A stretch of DNA of 26,265 bases from Anaerolineales bacterium UBA6128 (GTDB lineage Bacteria; Chloroflexota; Anaerolineae; UBA1429), in the NCBI GenBank assembly GCA_002423325.1, contig DIVQ01000042.1, forward strand, positions 1 through 26,265. The letters are read 5' to 3'. The translations under genes were made by a program, and so were the position numbers. Every line of letters starts with the position of its first letter. The stretch's first letter is position 1. Below, in pieces: positions 7,789 to 14,039 of this stretch. The notes below the pieces were generated by a model, which did not search any database, was not told the origin of the DNA, and saw only the letters and a program-made list of their open reading frames with translations.

Positions 7789-8628
7789 CTACACCGGCTG
7801 CGCGTTCATCGGCAGGTTCATCAGCGCGATCACGCTGCTCGGGTGCGTGGCATAGTCCCTCAATACCGGCTCGCCGGGCTTGTCGGGGCGCAGCAGCGTC
7901 ACGCGCTCATAGGGCCCCGGCAGCGTGACGATCGGGCCACGTCGCCCCGCGGCAATGAACTGCTCCAACGCCGCCCTGGCCTGCGCGCGGATGGCCTCGC
8001 AGGCCACGCTGTGATGCAGATGCAGAGCTGCCACGTTGTGGTGCCGGTAGGCATCCACGGCCAGGTCGCGGCCGTCGGTCGTCTGGCGTCCCTGCTTAAC
8101 CGCAGCGGTGACGATGCCGGGCGCCAGCGCCTGCGCCTCGCGGCAAAAGGCCTCGTCGCCCGAACCAAAGATCGCCGGGATGCCCAGTTCGCCCGCGCAC
8201 AGCGCCGCCTGCCCGAACTCGCCGATGCTGACGCCGTTAATCGACAGGTCGATGTAGCGCATCGACTGGGTGTGCGCCAGGTGCGCGCCGATCGTGCCGG
8301 CCTTGGCATGCTGGCCCACCCACACGATCGCGTCCACGCTGCGGTCCAGGCCAAAGGGCCACTTTTCGGGCCAGCCGCGCATCAGCTTGCAGCGCCGGTC
8401 CAGCAGCAGCGGGTTGATGCCGCCGGCGCCGTGGCCATCCGCCACGACCAGATCGTCGGCGCCCGCGTCGCACAGCCCATCGACGGCGGCGTTCACCTCC
8501 TCGGTCAGCAACTGTTTGCCAACCTCATAGTAGCGCCCGGGGAACTCGTCGGAGGGCGGACGGCACCAGTTGTCGCTATCGATCAGCCCGGCGACGCCCT
8601 CCATGTCGGTCATCACAAAGATCTTCAT
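7789..8628 (-). CDS. M55 family metallopeptidase, D-aminopeptidase (DppA-like)
   Basis: The 279-residue protein matches B. subtilis DppA at each key position: Asp8 and Glu10 in MTDMEG, His66 in DGHGAGG, His107 in GQHAKAG, His116 in GAHLAHT and Glu137 in GEFGQ. DppA is a decameric zinc D-aminopeptidase that releases D-amino acids from short peptides, so a role in recycling D-Ala-containing cell-wall peptides is likely. The start at 8628 is chosen because family proteins begin M-K-I-F-(V/I)-x-x-D-x-E and because GGAGGG lies just upstream; a 26-residue upstream extension has no such support. It has its own promoter and diverges from the selenium operon. Confidence 0.9.
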   Translation of the reverse strand: MKIFVMTDMEGVAGLIDSDNWCRPPSDEFPGRYYEVGKQLLTEEVNAAVDGLCDAGADDLVVADGHGAGGINPLLLDRRCKLMRGWPEKWPFGLDRSVDAIVWVGQHAKAGTIGAHLAHTQSMRYIDLSINGVSIGEFGQAALCAGELGIPAIFGSGDEAFCREAQALAPGIVTAAVKQGRQTTDGRDLAVDAYRHHNVAALHLHHSVACEAIRAQARAALEQFIAAGRRGPIVTLPGPYERVTLLRPDKPGEPVLRDYATHPSSVIALMNLPMNAQPV

Positions 8629-8676
8629 GCTTGGATCCCTCCCGCTTGGCCGCGCAATGCCCCCTTTGCTGCCGAC

Positions 8677-8706
8677 ACTATACTCGACGCGTGGCCCGTC
8701 GCGCAA
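8677..8706 (-). promoter_or_regulatory. Putative promoter of the M55 peptidase
   Basis: Read on the minus strand, TTGCGC (8701-8706) is followed after 18 bases by TATAGT (8677-8682), about 50 bases before the ATG at 8628. It lies back to back with the promoter of the selenium operon. Confidence 0.5.
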
Positions 8707-8720
8707 GCACGCCTGTGGTT

Positions 8721-8748
8721 TTGCACACCACGCCGTCTGTGCTAGACT
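8721..8748 (+). promoter_or_regulatory. Putative promoter of the selenium operon
   Basis: TTGCAC (8721-8726) and TAGACT (8743-8748) are 16 bases apart. Transcription would begin near 8755, giving a leader of about 260 bases before the yedE-like start. The leader starts directly with a GGCGCGGG / CCCGCGCC hairpin (8759-8766 and 8772-8779). Confidence 0.45.
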
Positions 8749-8803
8749 GCGGTCATCCGGCGCGGGAGGGCCCCGCGCCCCACAAACGACTGGAGAGGGA
8801 CCG

Positions 8804-8830
8804 ATGCGACGCTACACTCGGCGCACATGA
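8804..8830 (+). CDS. Possible 8-codon leader peptide upstream of yedE
   Basis: ATG at 8804 follows a GGAGAGGG ribosome binding site at 8792-8799. The frame reads MRRYTRRT and then TGA (8828-8830). Because the organism apparently decodes TGA as Sec, this TGA might be read through, extending the frame for roughly 25 more codons. I see no conserved Sec context, so termination is simpler. It could be an attenuation sensor or simply chance. Confidence 0.25.
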   Translation: MRRYTRRT

Positions 8831-8936
8831 ACTGAGCTGACGGGTACCAGGCGGTGCTCGCCAGCGCTACAGCCCGCGCCGGGCCGCGAAAGCAGGACCG
8901 GGCCCTAGTCTGCGGCCCACGTCCATGCCTTCCTGG

Positions 8937-8970
8937 CCACCATCGGCGCGCGCTGATGGTGGTTTTGTTT
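8937..8970 (+). terminator. Intrinsic terminator inside the selenium-operon leader
   Basis: CCACCATC (8937-8944) and GATGGTGG (8955-8962) form a perfect 8-bp stem with a 10-base loop. They are followed directly by TTTTGTTTG, the best Rho-independent terminator in the window. It lies upstream of the first gene of its own operon, not at an operon end, which points to conditional termination. Confidence 0.7.
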
Positions 8971-9017
8971 GCCGCGCTGTGTGGGCGCGGCTCGCAAGAG
9001 CACAGGAGGGAATGGAT

Positions 9018-10136
9018 ATGCGTGAACGAACGACCCGCTTTTTCGCCTCCGCGTGGGGCATCGTGCTGGCCGGCTCCGTGATCGGCCTGCTCGCGCCCCT
9101 GCTCCAGTACTGGGGCAACCCGCCCAACATGGGCATCTGCGTCGCCTGCTTTGAGCGCGACATTGCCGGAGCCCTTGGGTTGCACCGCGCAGCCGTGGTG
9201 CAATACTTGCGGCCCGAGATTATTGGCTTTGTGCTCGGCTCCACGATCGCCGCGCTGGTCTACCGCGAGTTCCGAGCGCGCGGCGGCTCGGCCCCCCTGA
9301 TCCGCTACGTGCTGGGCGTGTTCGCGATGATCGGCGCGCTGGCCTTCCTCGGCTGTCCCTGGCGTGCGCTGCTGCGCCTGGCCGGCGGCGACCTCAACGC
9401 CCTCCTCGGCCTGGCGGGTCTCATTGTGGGCATCGTCATCGGCACCCAGTTCCTCAAATCGGGCTACACCCTGGGGCGCGCCAGCAAGGTTCCCGCCGTG
9501 GTCGGCTGGATCATGCCGGCGGTGATGCTTGGTCTGCTCGCGCTTCGGCTCGCCGAGGTCAAGACCTCAGAAACCGGCGCGCTATTCTTCAGCCAGAGCG
9601 GTCCCGGCTCGCTGTACGCGCCGGCGCTCATCTCACTGGCAGCGGCCCTGGTGATCGGCTTTCTGGCGCAGCGCACACGCTTCTGCACCATGGGAGCCTT
9701 CCGCGACGTCGTTCTGATGGGCGACACACACCTGCTCAAGGGCCTGGGCGCGCTGGTGGTGGTGGCATTCGTCACCAACCTGATACTGGGGCAGACCCAG
9801 TTCGGCTTTGCCGGTCAGCCGGTGGCGCACAGCAGCCACTTGTGGAATCTCCTGGGCATGACCCTCTCCGGCCTGGCCTTTGCGCTGGCCGGTGGTTGCC
9901 CGGGACGCCAGCTGTTCCTCTCGGGCGAGGGGGACAGTGACGCGGGCGTGTTCGTGCTGGGCATGATCACCGGCGCGGCCTTCGCCCACAACTTTGGTCT
10001 GGCCGGCAATCCCGACTCTGTGGTGGAGGGCATCGCCAGGGTCGGCGGCCTGACACCCTACGGCATGAGCGCGGTCATCCTGGGCATCGTGGTGTGCGTG
10101 GTGCTGGGCCTGACCCTGCGCGCGAAGGAGGCATAA
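9018..10136 (+). CDS. yedE: YedE-type selenium/sulfur transporter (YeeE/YedE family membrane protein)
   Basis: This 372-residue integral membrane protein consists of many hydrophobic helices. Its conserved Cys motifs fit the selenium-associated YedE group: GICVACFERD (39-48), FLGCPWR (Cys113), RTRFCTMGAFRD (Cys223) and AGGCPGRQLF (291-300). The YeeE/YedE fold passes thiosulfate or reduced sulfur compounds through Cys-lined pores. The variant linked to selD and yedF is predicted to move a selenium species. The ATG at 9018 is chosen because AGGAGGG (9004-9010) ends seven bases before it; an in-frame ATG at 9012 is too close to that site. The stop overlaps the next start by one base (TAATG), so the TusA-like gene is translationally coupled. 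Substrate identity rests on gene context. Confidence 0.9.
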   Translation: MRERTTRFFASAWGIVLAGSVIGLLAPLLQYWGNPPNMGICVACFERDIAGALGLHRAAVVQYLRPEIIGFVLGSTIAALVYREFRARGGSAPLIRYVLGVFAMIGALAFLGCPWRALLRLAGGDLNALLGLAGLIVGIVIGTQFLKSGYTLGRASKVPAVVGWIMPAVMLGLLALRLAEVKTSETGALFFSQSGPGSLYAPALISLAAALVIGFLAQRTRFCTMGAFRDVVLMGDTHLLKGLGALVVVAFVTNLILGQTQFGFAGQPVAHSSHLWNLLGMTLSGLAFALAGGCPGRQLFLSGEGDSDAGVFVLGMITGAAFAHNFGLAGNPDSVVEGIARVGGLTPYGMSAVILGIVVCVVLGLTLRAKEA

Positions 10137-10348
10137 TGAGCGTATACGTGGACGCCAGAGGACTGTCGTGTCCGCAGCCGGTGATTCTGGCCCGCAAGGC
10201 CATCGACGCCGGCCAGTTCCCCATCGAGGTGCGCGTCGAGACCGTCACCTCGCGTGAGAACGTCCGCCGCATGGCCGAAAAGCAGGGCTGCACCGTCACC
10301 GTCGAGACCGAGGGCGACGAGTTTGTGCTCACCCTGACGAAAGAGTGA
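10136..10348 (+). CDS. TusA/YedF-like sulfurtransferase-family protein
   Basis: The 70-residue protein has the SirA/TusA/YedF fold signature DARGLSCPQPV with the conserved Cys12 in a CPxP motif (residues 12-15). The start overlaps the yedE stop by one base and has AAGGAGG upstream. TusA relays persulfide sulfur. YedF-type relatives beside selD and yedE are thought to carry selenium or sulfur to the selenide synthesis step. It lacks the C-terminal DsrE-like domain of longer YedF proteins. Together with the SclA-like and DUF3343 genes it suggests a protein-bound selenium relay; this role is inference. Confidence 0.9.
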   Translation: MSVYVDARGLSCPQPVILARKAIDAGQFPIEVRVETVTSRENVRRMAEKQGCTVTVETEGDEFVLTLTKE

Positions 10349-10357
10349 GCCTCCATG

Positions 10358-10422
10358 ACAGAGGCACAGAGCCACACAGAATGGAGCATTGTACGTTTCT
10401 TTCTGTGTCTCTGTGCCTCTGT
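10358..10422. repeat. Imperfect inverted repeat between the TusA-like and SclA-like genes
   Basis: ACAGAGGCACAGAG followed by CACACAGAA (10358-10381) pairs with TTCTGTGT and CTCTGTGCCTCTGT (10401-10422), leaving a loop of about 20 bases. It fills most of the 98-base gap in an otherwise tightly packed operon and would form a long stem in the polycistronic mRNA. It may be a processing, stability or partial termination site, or a dispersed repeat. No T-tract follows. Confidence 0.65.
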
Positions 10423-10446
10423 GGTAACATTCCATGAGGAGGCACT

Positions 10447-11598
10447 ATGATCTACCTGGATAACGCGGCTACCTCGTGGCCCAAACCATCCGTCGTGCTG
10501 GATGCCGTAATGCACGCCATGCGCGACGTGGGCGCAAACCCCGGTCGCGCCGGACATCGCCTGGCGAACGAATCGGGTCGCATCGTCTACCGCGCGCGCG
10601 AGGCCGTCGCCGAACTCTTCGGCGCGCCCGACCCGCTGCGCGTGGTCTTTGGCGCCAATGTCACCTGGGCGCTCAACCTGGCACTGCGCGGTCTGCTGCG
10701 CCCCGGCGACCACGTGATCACCTCCAGCATCGAGCACAACTCGGTGATGCGCCCACTGCGCGCGCTGGAGCGCGAGGGCGTGGCCCTGACGGTCGTCCCC
10801 TGCGCGCCCACGGGCGCACTGGACCCCCAGCAGGTGGCCGACGCCCTGCGCCGCGAGACGACGCTGATCGCGCTCAACCACGCGTCCAACGTGGTGGGAA
10901 CGGTGCTGCCTGTGGCCGAGATGGGCGCGATTGCCCGGCGCCACGGCGCCCTGCTGCTGGTGGACGCGGCGCAGACCGCCGGCGCCTGGCCCATCGACTT
11001 TGTCGCCGACGGCATCGATTTGCTGGCCTTCACCGGGCACAAGTCGCTGTACGGCCCCATGGGCACCGGCGGCCTGCTGCTGGGCGAGCGCGTGGACCCG
11101 GCCCGCGTCGCGCCGCTCGCGCGCGGCGGCACGGGCAGTCGCTCCGAACTGGAGGAGCAGCCCGACTTTTGTCCTGACAAGTACGAGGCCGGCACGCCCA
11201 ACGTGCCAGGGCTGGCCGGGCTGGAGGCGGGCGTTCGCTGGGTGCGCGAGCAGGGCGTCGCGGCGCTGCGCCGGCAGGAGGCCGCGTTGACCCAGCGCCT
11301 GATCGACGGGCTGCGCGCCATCCCCGGCGTGACGCTGTACGGCACGGGTGACGCGGCGCGCCAGACCGCCACCGTCTCGTTCAACCTCGCGGGCGTGCCG
11401 CCCTCAGAGGCGGGCTTGCGCTTGGACGAAGAGTTCGCCATAATGTGCCGCATCGGACTGCACTGCTCGCCGGCCTGCCACCGCACCCTCGGCACCTTTC
11501 CCGAGGGCACGGTGCGCTTCGGGTTGGGGGCCTTCACCACGAGCAACGAGGTCGACGCCGCGCTGGACGCCGTGCGGCAGTTGGAGCGCAACGCATGA
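10447..11598 (+). CDS. Class V aminotransferase, cysteine-desulfurase family (SclA-type, selenium-linked)
   Basis: The 383-residue PLP enzyme opens with IYLDNAATSWPKP and has the family residues: SSIEHNS with His97 stacking on PLP, LVDAAQ with Asp173 and Gln176, and FTGHKSLYGPMG with Schiff-base Lys199. The C-terminal active-site loop, GLHCSPACHRTLGTFPEGTVRFG, carries the catalytic-type Cys340. This is the cysteine desulfurase variant commonly found beside selD, yedF, yedE and DUF3343, where it may act as a selenocysteine lyase or selenium mobiliser. A GAGGAGG site precedes the ATG. Its last bases overlap the DUF3343 start (ATGA), so the two are coupled. Whether Cys or Sec is the preferred substrate is unknown. 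Confidence 0.92.
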   Translation: MIYLDNAATSWPKPSVVLDAVMHAMRDVGANPGRAGHRLANESGRIVYRAREAVAELFGAPDPLRVVFGANVTWALNLALRGLLRPGDHVITSSIEHNSVMRPLRALEREGVALTVVPCAPTGALDPQQVADALRRETTLIALNHASNVVGTVLPVAEMGAIARRHGALLLVDAAQTAGAWPIDFVADGIDLLAFTGHKSLYGPMGTGGLLLGERVDPARVAPLARGGTGSRSELEEQPDFCPDKYEAGTPNVPGLAGLEAGVRWVREQGVAALRRQEAALTQRLIDGLRAIPGVTLYGTGDAARQTATVSFNLAGVPPSEAGLRLDEEFAIMCRIGLHCSPACHRTLGTFPEGTVRFGLGAFTTSNEVDAALDAVRQLERNA

Positions 11599-11819
11599 GT
11601 CCTGTCTATTATGTCATCCTGGTCCCGAGCACCAGCTATGCCGTACGGGGCGAGCACGTGCTCAACCAGAAGGGCATCGCCAGCAAGCTGATTCCGGTGC
11701 CGCGCTCGCTCAGCAGCGACTGCGGCGTGTGCATCCGCGTGGCCGCCGACGATCTGCCCGCCGCCCGCCAGGCCCTCGACGCCGCCAAAGTGCCGTACGA
11801 CAGCGTCCACGAGTTCTGA
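11595..11819 (+). CDS. DUF3343 family protein, putative Se/S carrier
   Basis: The 74-residue protein begins SPVYYVILVPSTSYAVRGEH, the usual opening of DUF3343, and contains the conserved Cys segment SDCGVCIRV (Cys43 and Cys46). DUF3343 proteins are predicted selenium or sulfur carriers because they are encoded beside SclA-type desulfurases, YedF, YedE and SelD. The start overlaps the upstream stop as ATGA, so the partner relationship is strong. The second Cys is unusual enough to note, as a pair could hold a perselenide or disulfide. Molecular function is unproven. Confidence 0.88.
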   Translation: MSPVYYVILVPSTSYAVRGEHVLNQKGIASKLIPVPRSLSSDCGVCIRVAADDLPAARQALDAAKVPYDSVHEF

Positions 11820-11835
11820 CGACGAGTGGGGGAAT

Positions 11836-11933
11836 TAATACGAATGACACGAATACAGGCACACGAATACCACGAATAATGCGGTAATACTGTTGTCATA
11901 TTCGTGGTATTCGTTCTATTCGTGATATTCGTG
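11836..11933. repeat. CACGAAT-rich inverted repeat, copy 2, directly upstream of selD
   Basis: CGAATACCACGAATA (11864-11878) and TATTCGTGGTATTCG (11899-11913) are perfect reverse complements with a 20-base loop. They are flanked by further CGAAT/ATTCG copies. The element ends about 10 bases before the selD ribosome binding site. It belongs to the same family as 4446-4534 and 18330-18397. Confidence 0.75.
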
Positions 11934-11952
11934 ACAAAGCATTGGAGACACG

Positions 11953-12996
11953 ATGCCAGACGCGATTCGACTCACGAGCCTGACCAAAGCGGCGGGTTGA
12001 GCGGCCAAGATGGGTCCCGAGACCCTGGCGCAGGTGCTGCGCCCCTTGCGCGCGCTCTTCCACGCCGCGGATTACCCCGAGCTGCTCGTCGGCCTCGAAG
12101 TGGCCGACGATGCGGCCGTGTGGCGCATCACCGACGAGGTGGCCGTCATCCAGACGCTGGACTTTTTCACGCCGGTGGTGGATGACCCCTACCTGTACGG
12201 CGCCATCGCCGCGGCCAACGCCATGAGCGACGTCTACGCCATGGGCGGCGAGGTGGCGCTGGCGCTCAACATCGCCGCCTTTCCCAAGGACCTGCCGCCG
12301 GAGATGATCGCCGAGGTCCTGCGCGGCGGCGGCGAAAAGGTGGCCGAGGCGGGCGGCGTGCTGGCCGGCGGACACACCATCGACGACGAAGAACCAAAGT
12401 ACGGCCTGGCGGTGATGGGCCTGGTGCACCCGCAGCGCATCCTCACCAAGGGCGGCGCGCGCCCCGGCGATGCGCTCGTCCTGACCAAGCCGCTGGGCGT
12501 GGGGCTGGTGGCCACCGCCGCCAAGGGCGACGAGGCCGACCCCGCGCACCTGGCCGAGGCCGTGGCCAGCATGGCGCGCCTCAACCGCACAGCCGCGCGG
12601 CTGCTGCGCGAGGCGGGCGTGGACGCGCTCACCGACATCACCGGCTTTGCCCTGCTGGGGCACGGCTGCGAGATGGCCGAGAAGAGCGGCGTGCGCCTGC
12701 GCTTTGACCTGGCGCGGCTGCCCTTTGTCAGGGGCGCGCGCGAGTATGCCGACGCCTGGCTGTTCCCCGCCGGCACCTGCAACAACGAGACGGCCTACAA
12801 GCCGTGCGTCAGCTTTGCGCCCGAGATTCCCGAGGAGGTCCAGCAGTTGCTCTACACGCCCGAGACGTCCGGCGGGCTGCTGGCGGCGTTGCGCCCGGAG
12901 AAGGTAGCGGGCCTGCTGGCGGCCTGCGCCGCGGCGGGCCAGGAATGCTGGGTGGTTGGCGAAGTGGTCGAGGGCGAAGGGGTGGAGTTGCGGTAG
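11953..12996 (+). CDS. selD: Selenide, water dikinase SelD with selenocysteine at the active site (in-frame TGA, codon 16)
   Basis: SelD makes selenophosphate from selenide and ATP for Sec-tRNA synthesis. Reading from ATG 11953, residues 4-19 (AIRLTSLTKAAGUAAK) align with the E. coli N-terminus SIRLTQYSHGAGCGCK. The TGA at 11998-12000 replaces catalytic Cys17 and the essential Lys is kept (Lys19). The rest is a full 347-residue PurM-like enzyme with ADDAAVW, TLDFFTPVVDDP (metal and ATP binding), SDVYAMGG (92-99) and GGHTID. GGAG lies about six bases before the start. A caller that treats TGA as stop would begin at ATG 12010 and lose the active site. It is the last gene of the selenium operon and needs selA, selB and selC elsewhere for its own synthesis. 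Sec-containing SelD is known in other bacteria. Confidence 0.93.
11998..12000 (+). other. TGA selenocysteine codon of selD
   Basis: This in-frame TGA stands at the position of the catalytic Cys of SelD. Strong SelD homology runs through it on both sides: RLTSLTKAAG before it and AAKMGPETL after it. A nonsense mutation would be an unlikely coincidence at this exact residue inside a selenium operon. Confidence 0.92.
12012..12043 (+). promoter_or_regulatory. Candidate bacterial SECIS region of selD
   Basis: Two hairpins lie downstream of the TGA. The first pairs GGGTC (12012-12016) with GACCC (12021-12025) around CCGA, with its loop 17 bases from the TGA. The second pairs GGCGCA (12027-12032) with TGCGCC (12038-12043) around GGTGC, with its loop about 33 bases away. 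The second better fits the expected G at the start of the apical loop and still falls in the usual spacing range; the first fits the spacing best. I cannot decide which is bound by SelB. Confidence 0.5.
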
Positions 12997-13012
12997 CGTC
13001 ACGCTTAGTACC

Positions 13013-13501
13013 CTACTTCGGCCCCAAGTCCTCGAATTTGTCGATCACCCTACCGTGGTTGTGCCGTAACTCGGGAACCTGCACCGAAGCGATGCGTCTC
13101 GCTTCGGCCTCGTTCCCATACAGGATGGCTGCGCGCAGTGCAAGTGTAACTCGCGCGGTCTCTGCCCAGAGAGGACCCCCGAAAGACACGGTGCCATAGC
13201 TGTTGCGCCAGTTGCCCTTTGCGAACGCTGTCTCAATATCCTCGAGGGACAGACCGGTGATAGCAGTGAGCCGGTTCTCCGTAGATAGCGGATCTGCATC
13301 GTTCTTTGTGGCCTGGTACACGCGGTGCGCAATTAACTTGCGAGCGTCGGGGAAGAACCCGCTGTCCAGCTTGCGTCTACCGGCGATCACCTCGTGGTTC
13401 TGCGGTAACAGTACCCCTACCTCTCTGTACAGTAGGGCAACAAGCTTGCGAAGGACGTCGACGAGGTCGTTTTCACCTGCGTAGGGCTGCGCTGTACGCA
13501 T
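13013..13501 (-). CDS. Hypothetical protein
   Basis: The 162-residue soluble protein is not recognised. It begins MRTAQPYAGENDLVDVLRK and contains helical-looking stretches, a central LTAITGLSLEDIETAFAKG and an Ala-rich ETARVTLALRAAILYGNEAEARR helix. The ATG at 13501 is chosen because AGGAGGAGG lies six bases upstream; a TTG at 13522 in the same frame has no such site. It overlaps the phosphatase gene by 29 bases, so the two are almost certainly translated together. It converges with selD, with only 16 bases between stops. Base composition is less GC-rich than that of the flanking operons, which may reflect transfer of the pair. No function is assigned. Confidence 0.75.
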   Translation of the reverse strand: MRTAQPYAGENDLVDVLRKLVALLYREVGVLLPQNHEVIAGRRKLDSGFFPDARKLIAHRVYQATKNDADPLSTENRLTAITGLSLEDIETAFAKGNWRNSYGTVSFGGPLWAETARVTLALRAAILYGNEAEARRIASVQVPELRHNHGRVIDKFEDLGPK

Positions 13502-13922
13502 CCAGAACCTCCTCCTGTTCAACCGTCTCTACCGCCAACGGGTTGGCAAGTCTGACCCTTGCGATGGCTTCCACGGGGCTGCAACCTTTGCTGACCCAGT
13601 AGGCTGCGGCCATCGTACCTGTCCGGCCGTTCCCGCCTTGGCAATGTACCAAGATGTGACCGGGCTCAATCGGATCGCTGATGAGGCGCACAAACGCCAA
13701 GATCTGATCCAGAGTCGGCACCGCATAGTCCCCGATGGGTATGCGGTACTTGACAAAGCCGAGCTCAGCGAGTGTCTGTTCGGAGTAGTTCGGCTTCTGC
13801 TCAGACTCGACGAGAAGGGACACTAAGACGCTGAAACCACGCTGGTGCAGACAGTGCAGCCGCTCGTCATCAGGGTTGCTCGATCCCAAGAGTCTTGGCT
13901 CGTCGATCCACCATTCCCCCAA
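13473..13922 (-). CDS. Dual-specificity-type / protein tyrosine phosphatase-like protein
   Basis: The 149-residue protein carries the Cys-based phosphatase signature HCQGGNGRTG (93-102), with nucleophile Cys94, Arg100 and the following Thr-Gly. An upstream IGDYAVPT holds Asp65, a candidate general acid. Such enzymes remove phosphate from Tyr/Ser/Thr or from small molecules. The start is a TTG at 13922: it has AGGAGGTG six bases upstream and an in-frame stop directly before it. Its 3' end overlaps the hypothetical gene, suggesting a two-gene unit whose partner may be a substrate or regulator. The pair lies between selD and the Sec peroxiredoxin. No redox role is shown, but Cys phosphatases are common peroxide targets. 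Confidence 0.85.
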   Translation of the reverse strand: MGEWWIDEPRLLGSSNPDDERLHCLHQRGFSVLVSLLVESEQKPNYSEQTLAELGFVKYRIPIGDYAVPTLDQILAFVRLISDPIEPGHILVHCQGGNGRTGTMAAAYWVSKGCSPVEAIARVRLANPLAVETVEQEEVLDAYSAALRR

Positions 13923-13961
13923 TCAACACCTCCTCTGTCTAGTCGTGGTCAGACCAAATAT

Positions 13962-14001
13962 GCAAGAGGGGGGGCACGCTTTTCAGCGTGCCCCGCTCTT
14001 G
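13962..14001 (-). terminator. Long hairpin downstream of the peroxiredoxin gene
   Basis: CAAGAG plus GGGGCACGCT on the left pairs with AGCGTGCCCCG plus CTCTTG on the right, across a four-base loop with about one mismatch or bulge. It begins about 40 bases past the peroxiredoxin stop and ends about 40 bases before the phosphatase start. No clear T-tract follows on the minus strand, so termination may be partial. Confidence 0.55.
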
Positions 14002-14039
14002 TGCAGCGTACCTGTGGGTGTTGGACAGTCGGGCGCTGC

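Larger units (their letters stand above)
8755..9010 (+). promoter_or_regulatory. Structured mRNA leader of the selenium operon, candidate attenuator or riboswitch
   Basis: The leader between the promoter and yedE carries a hairpin at 8759-8779, a short open frame at 8804-8830, a small GGCG/CGCC hairpin near 8850-8862, a larger stem in which GGGCCGC (8881-8887) pairs with GCGGCCC (8912-8918), and finally an intrinsic terminator at 8937-8970. In the larger stem, GCAG-AC can alternatively pair with GTCTGC. A terminator between a promoter and the first gene of an operon is the usual layout of an attenuator or expression-off riboswitch. I do not recognise a known riboswitch class. Selenium as the signal is a guess from the downstream genes. 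Confidence 0.45.

Noticed and set aside
8786..8920. A selC (tRNA-Sec) gene in the selenium-operon leader
   Set aside because: No GGTTCGAATCC-type T-loop, no TCA anticodon in a proper stem and no 8-bp acceptor stem were found. The structure fits an attenuator better.
12010..12996. selD starting at ATG 12010
   Set aside because: This start has no ribosome binding site and removes the catalytic Sec/Lys motif. The ATG at 11953 has GGAG upstream and matches the SelD N-terminus.
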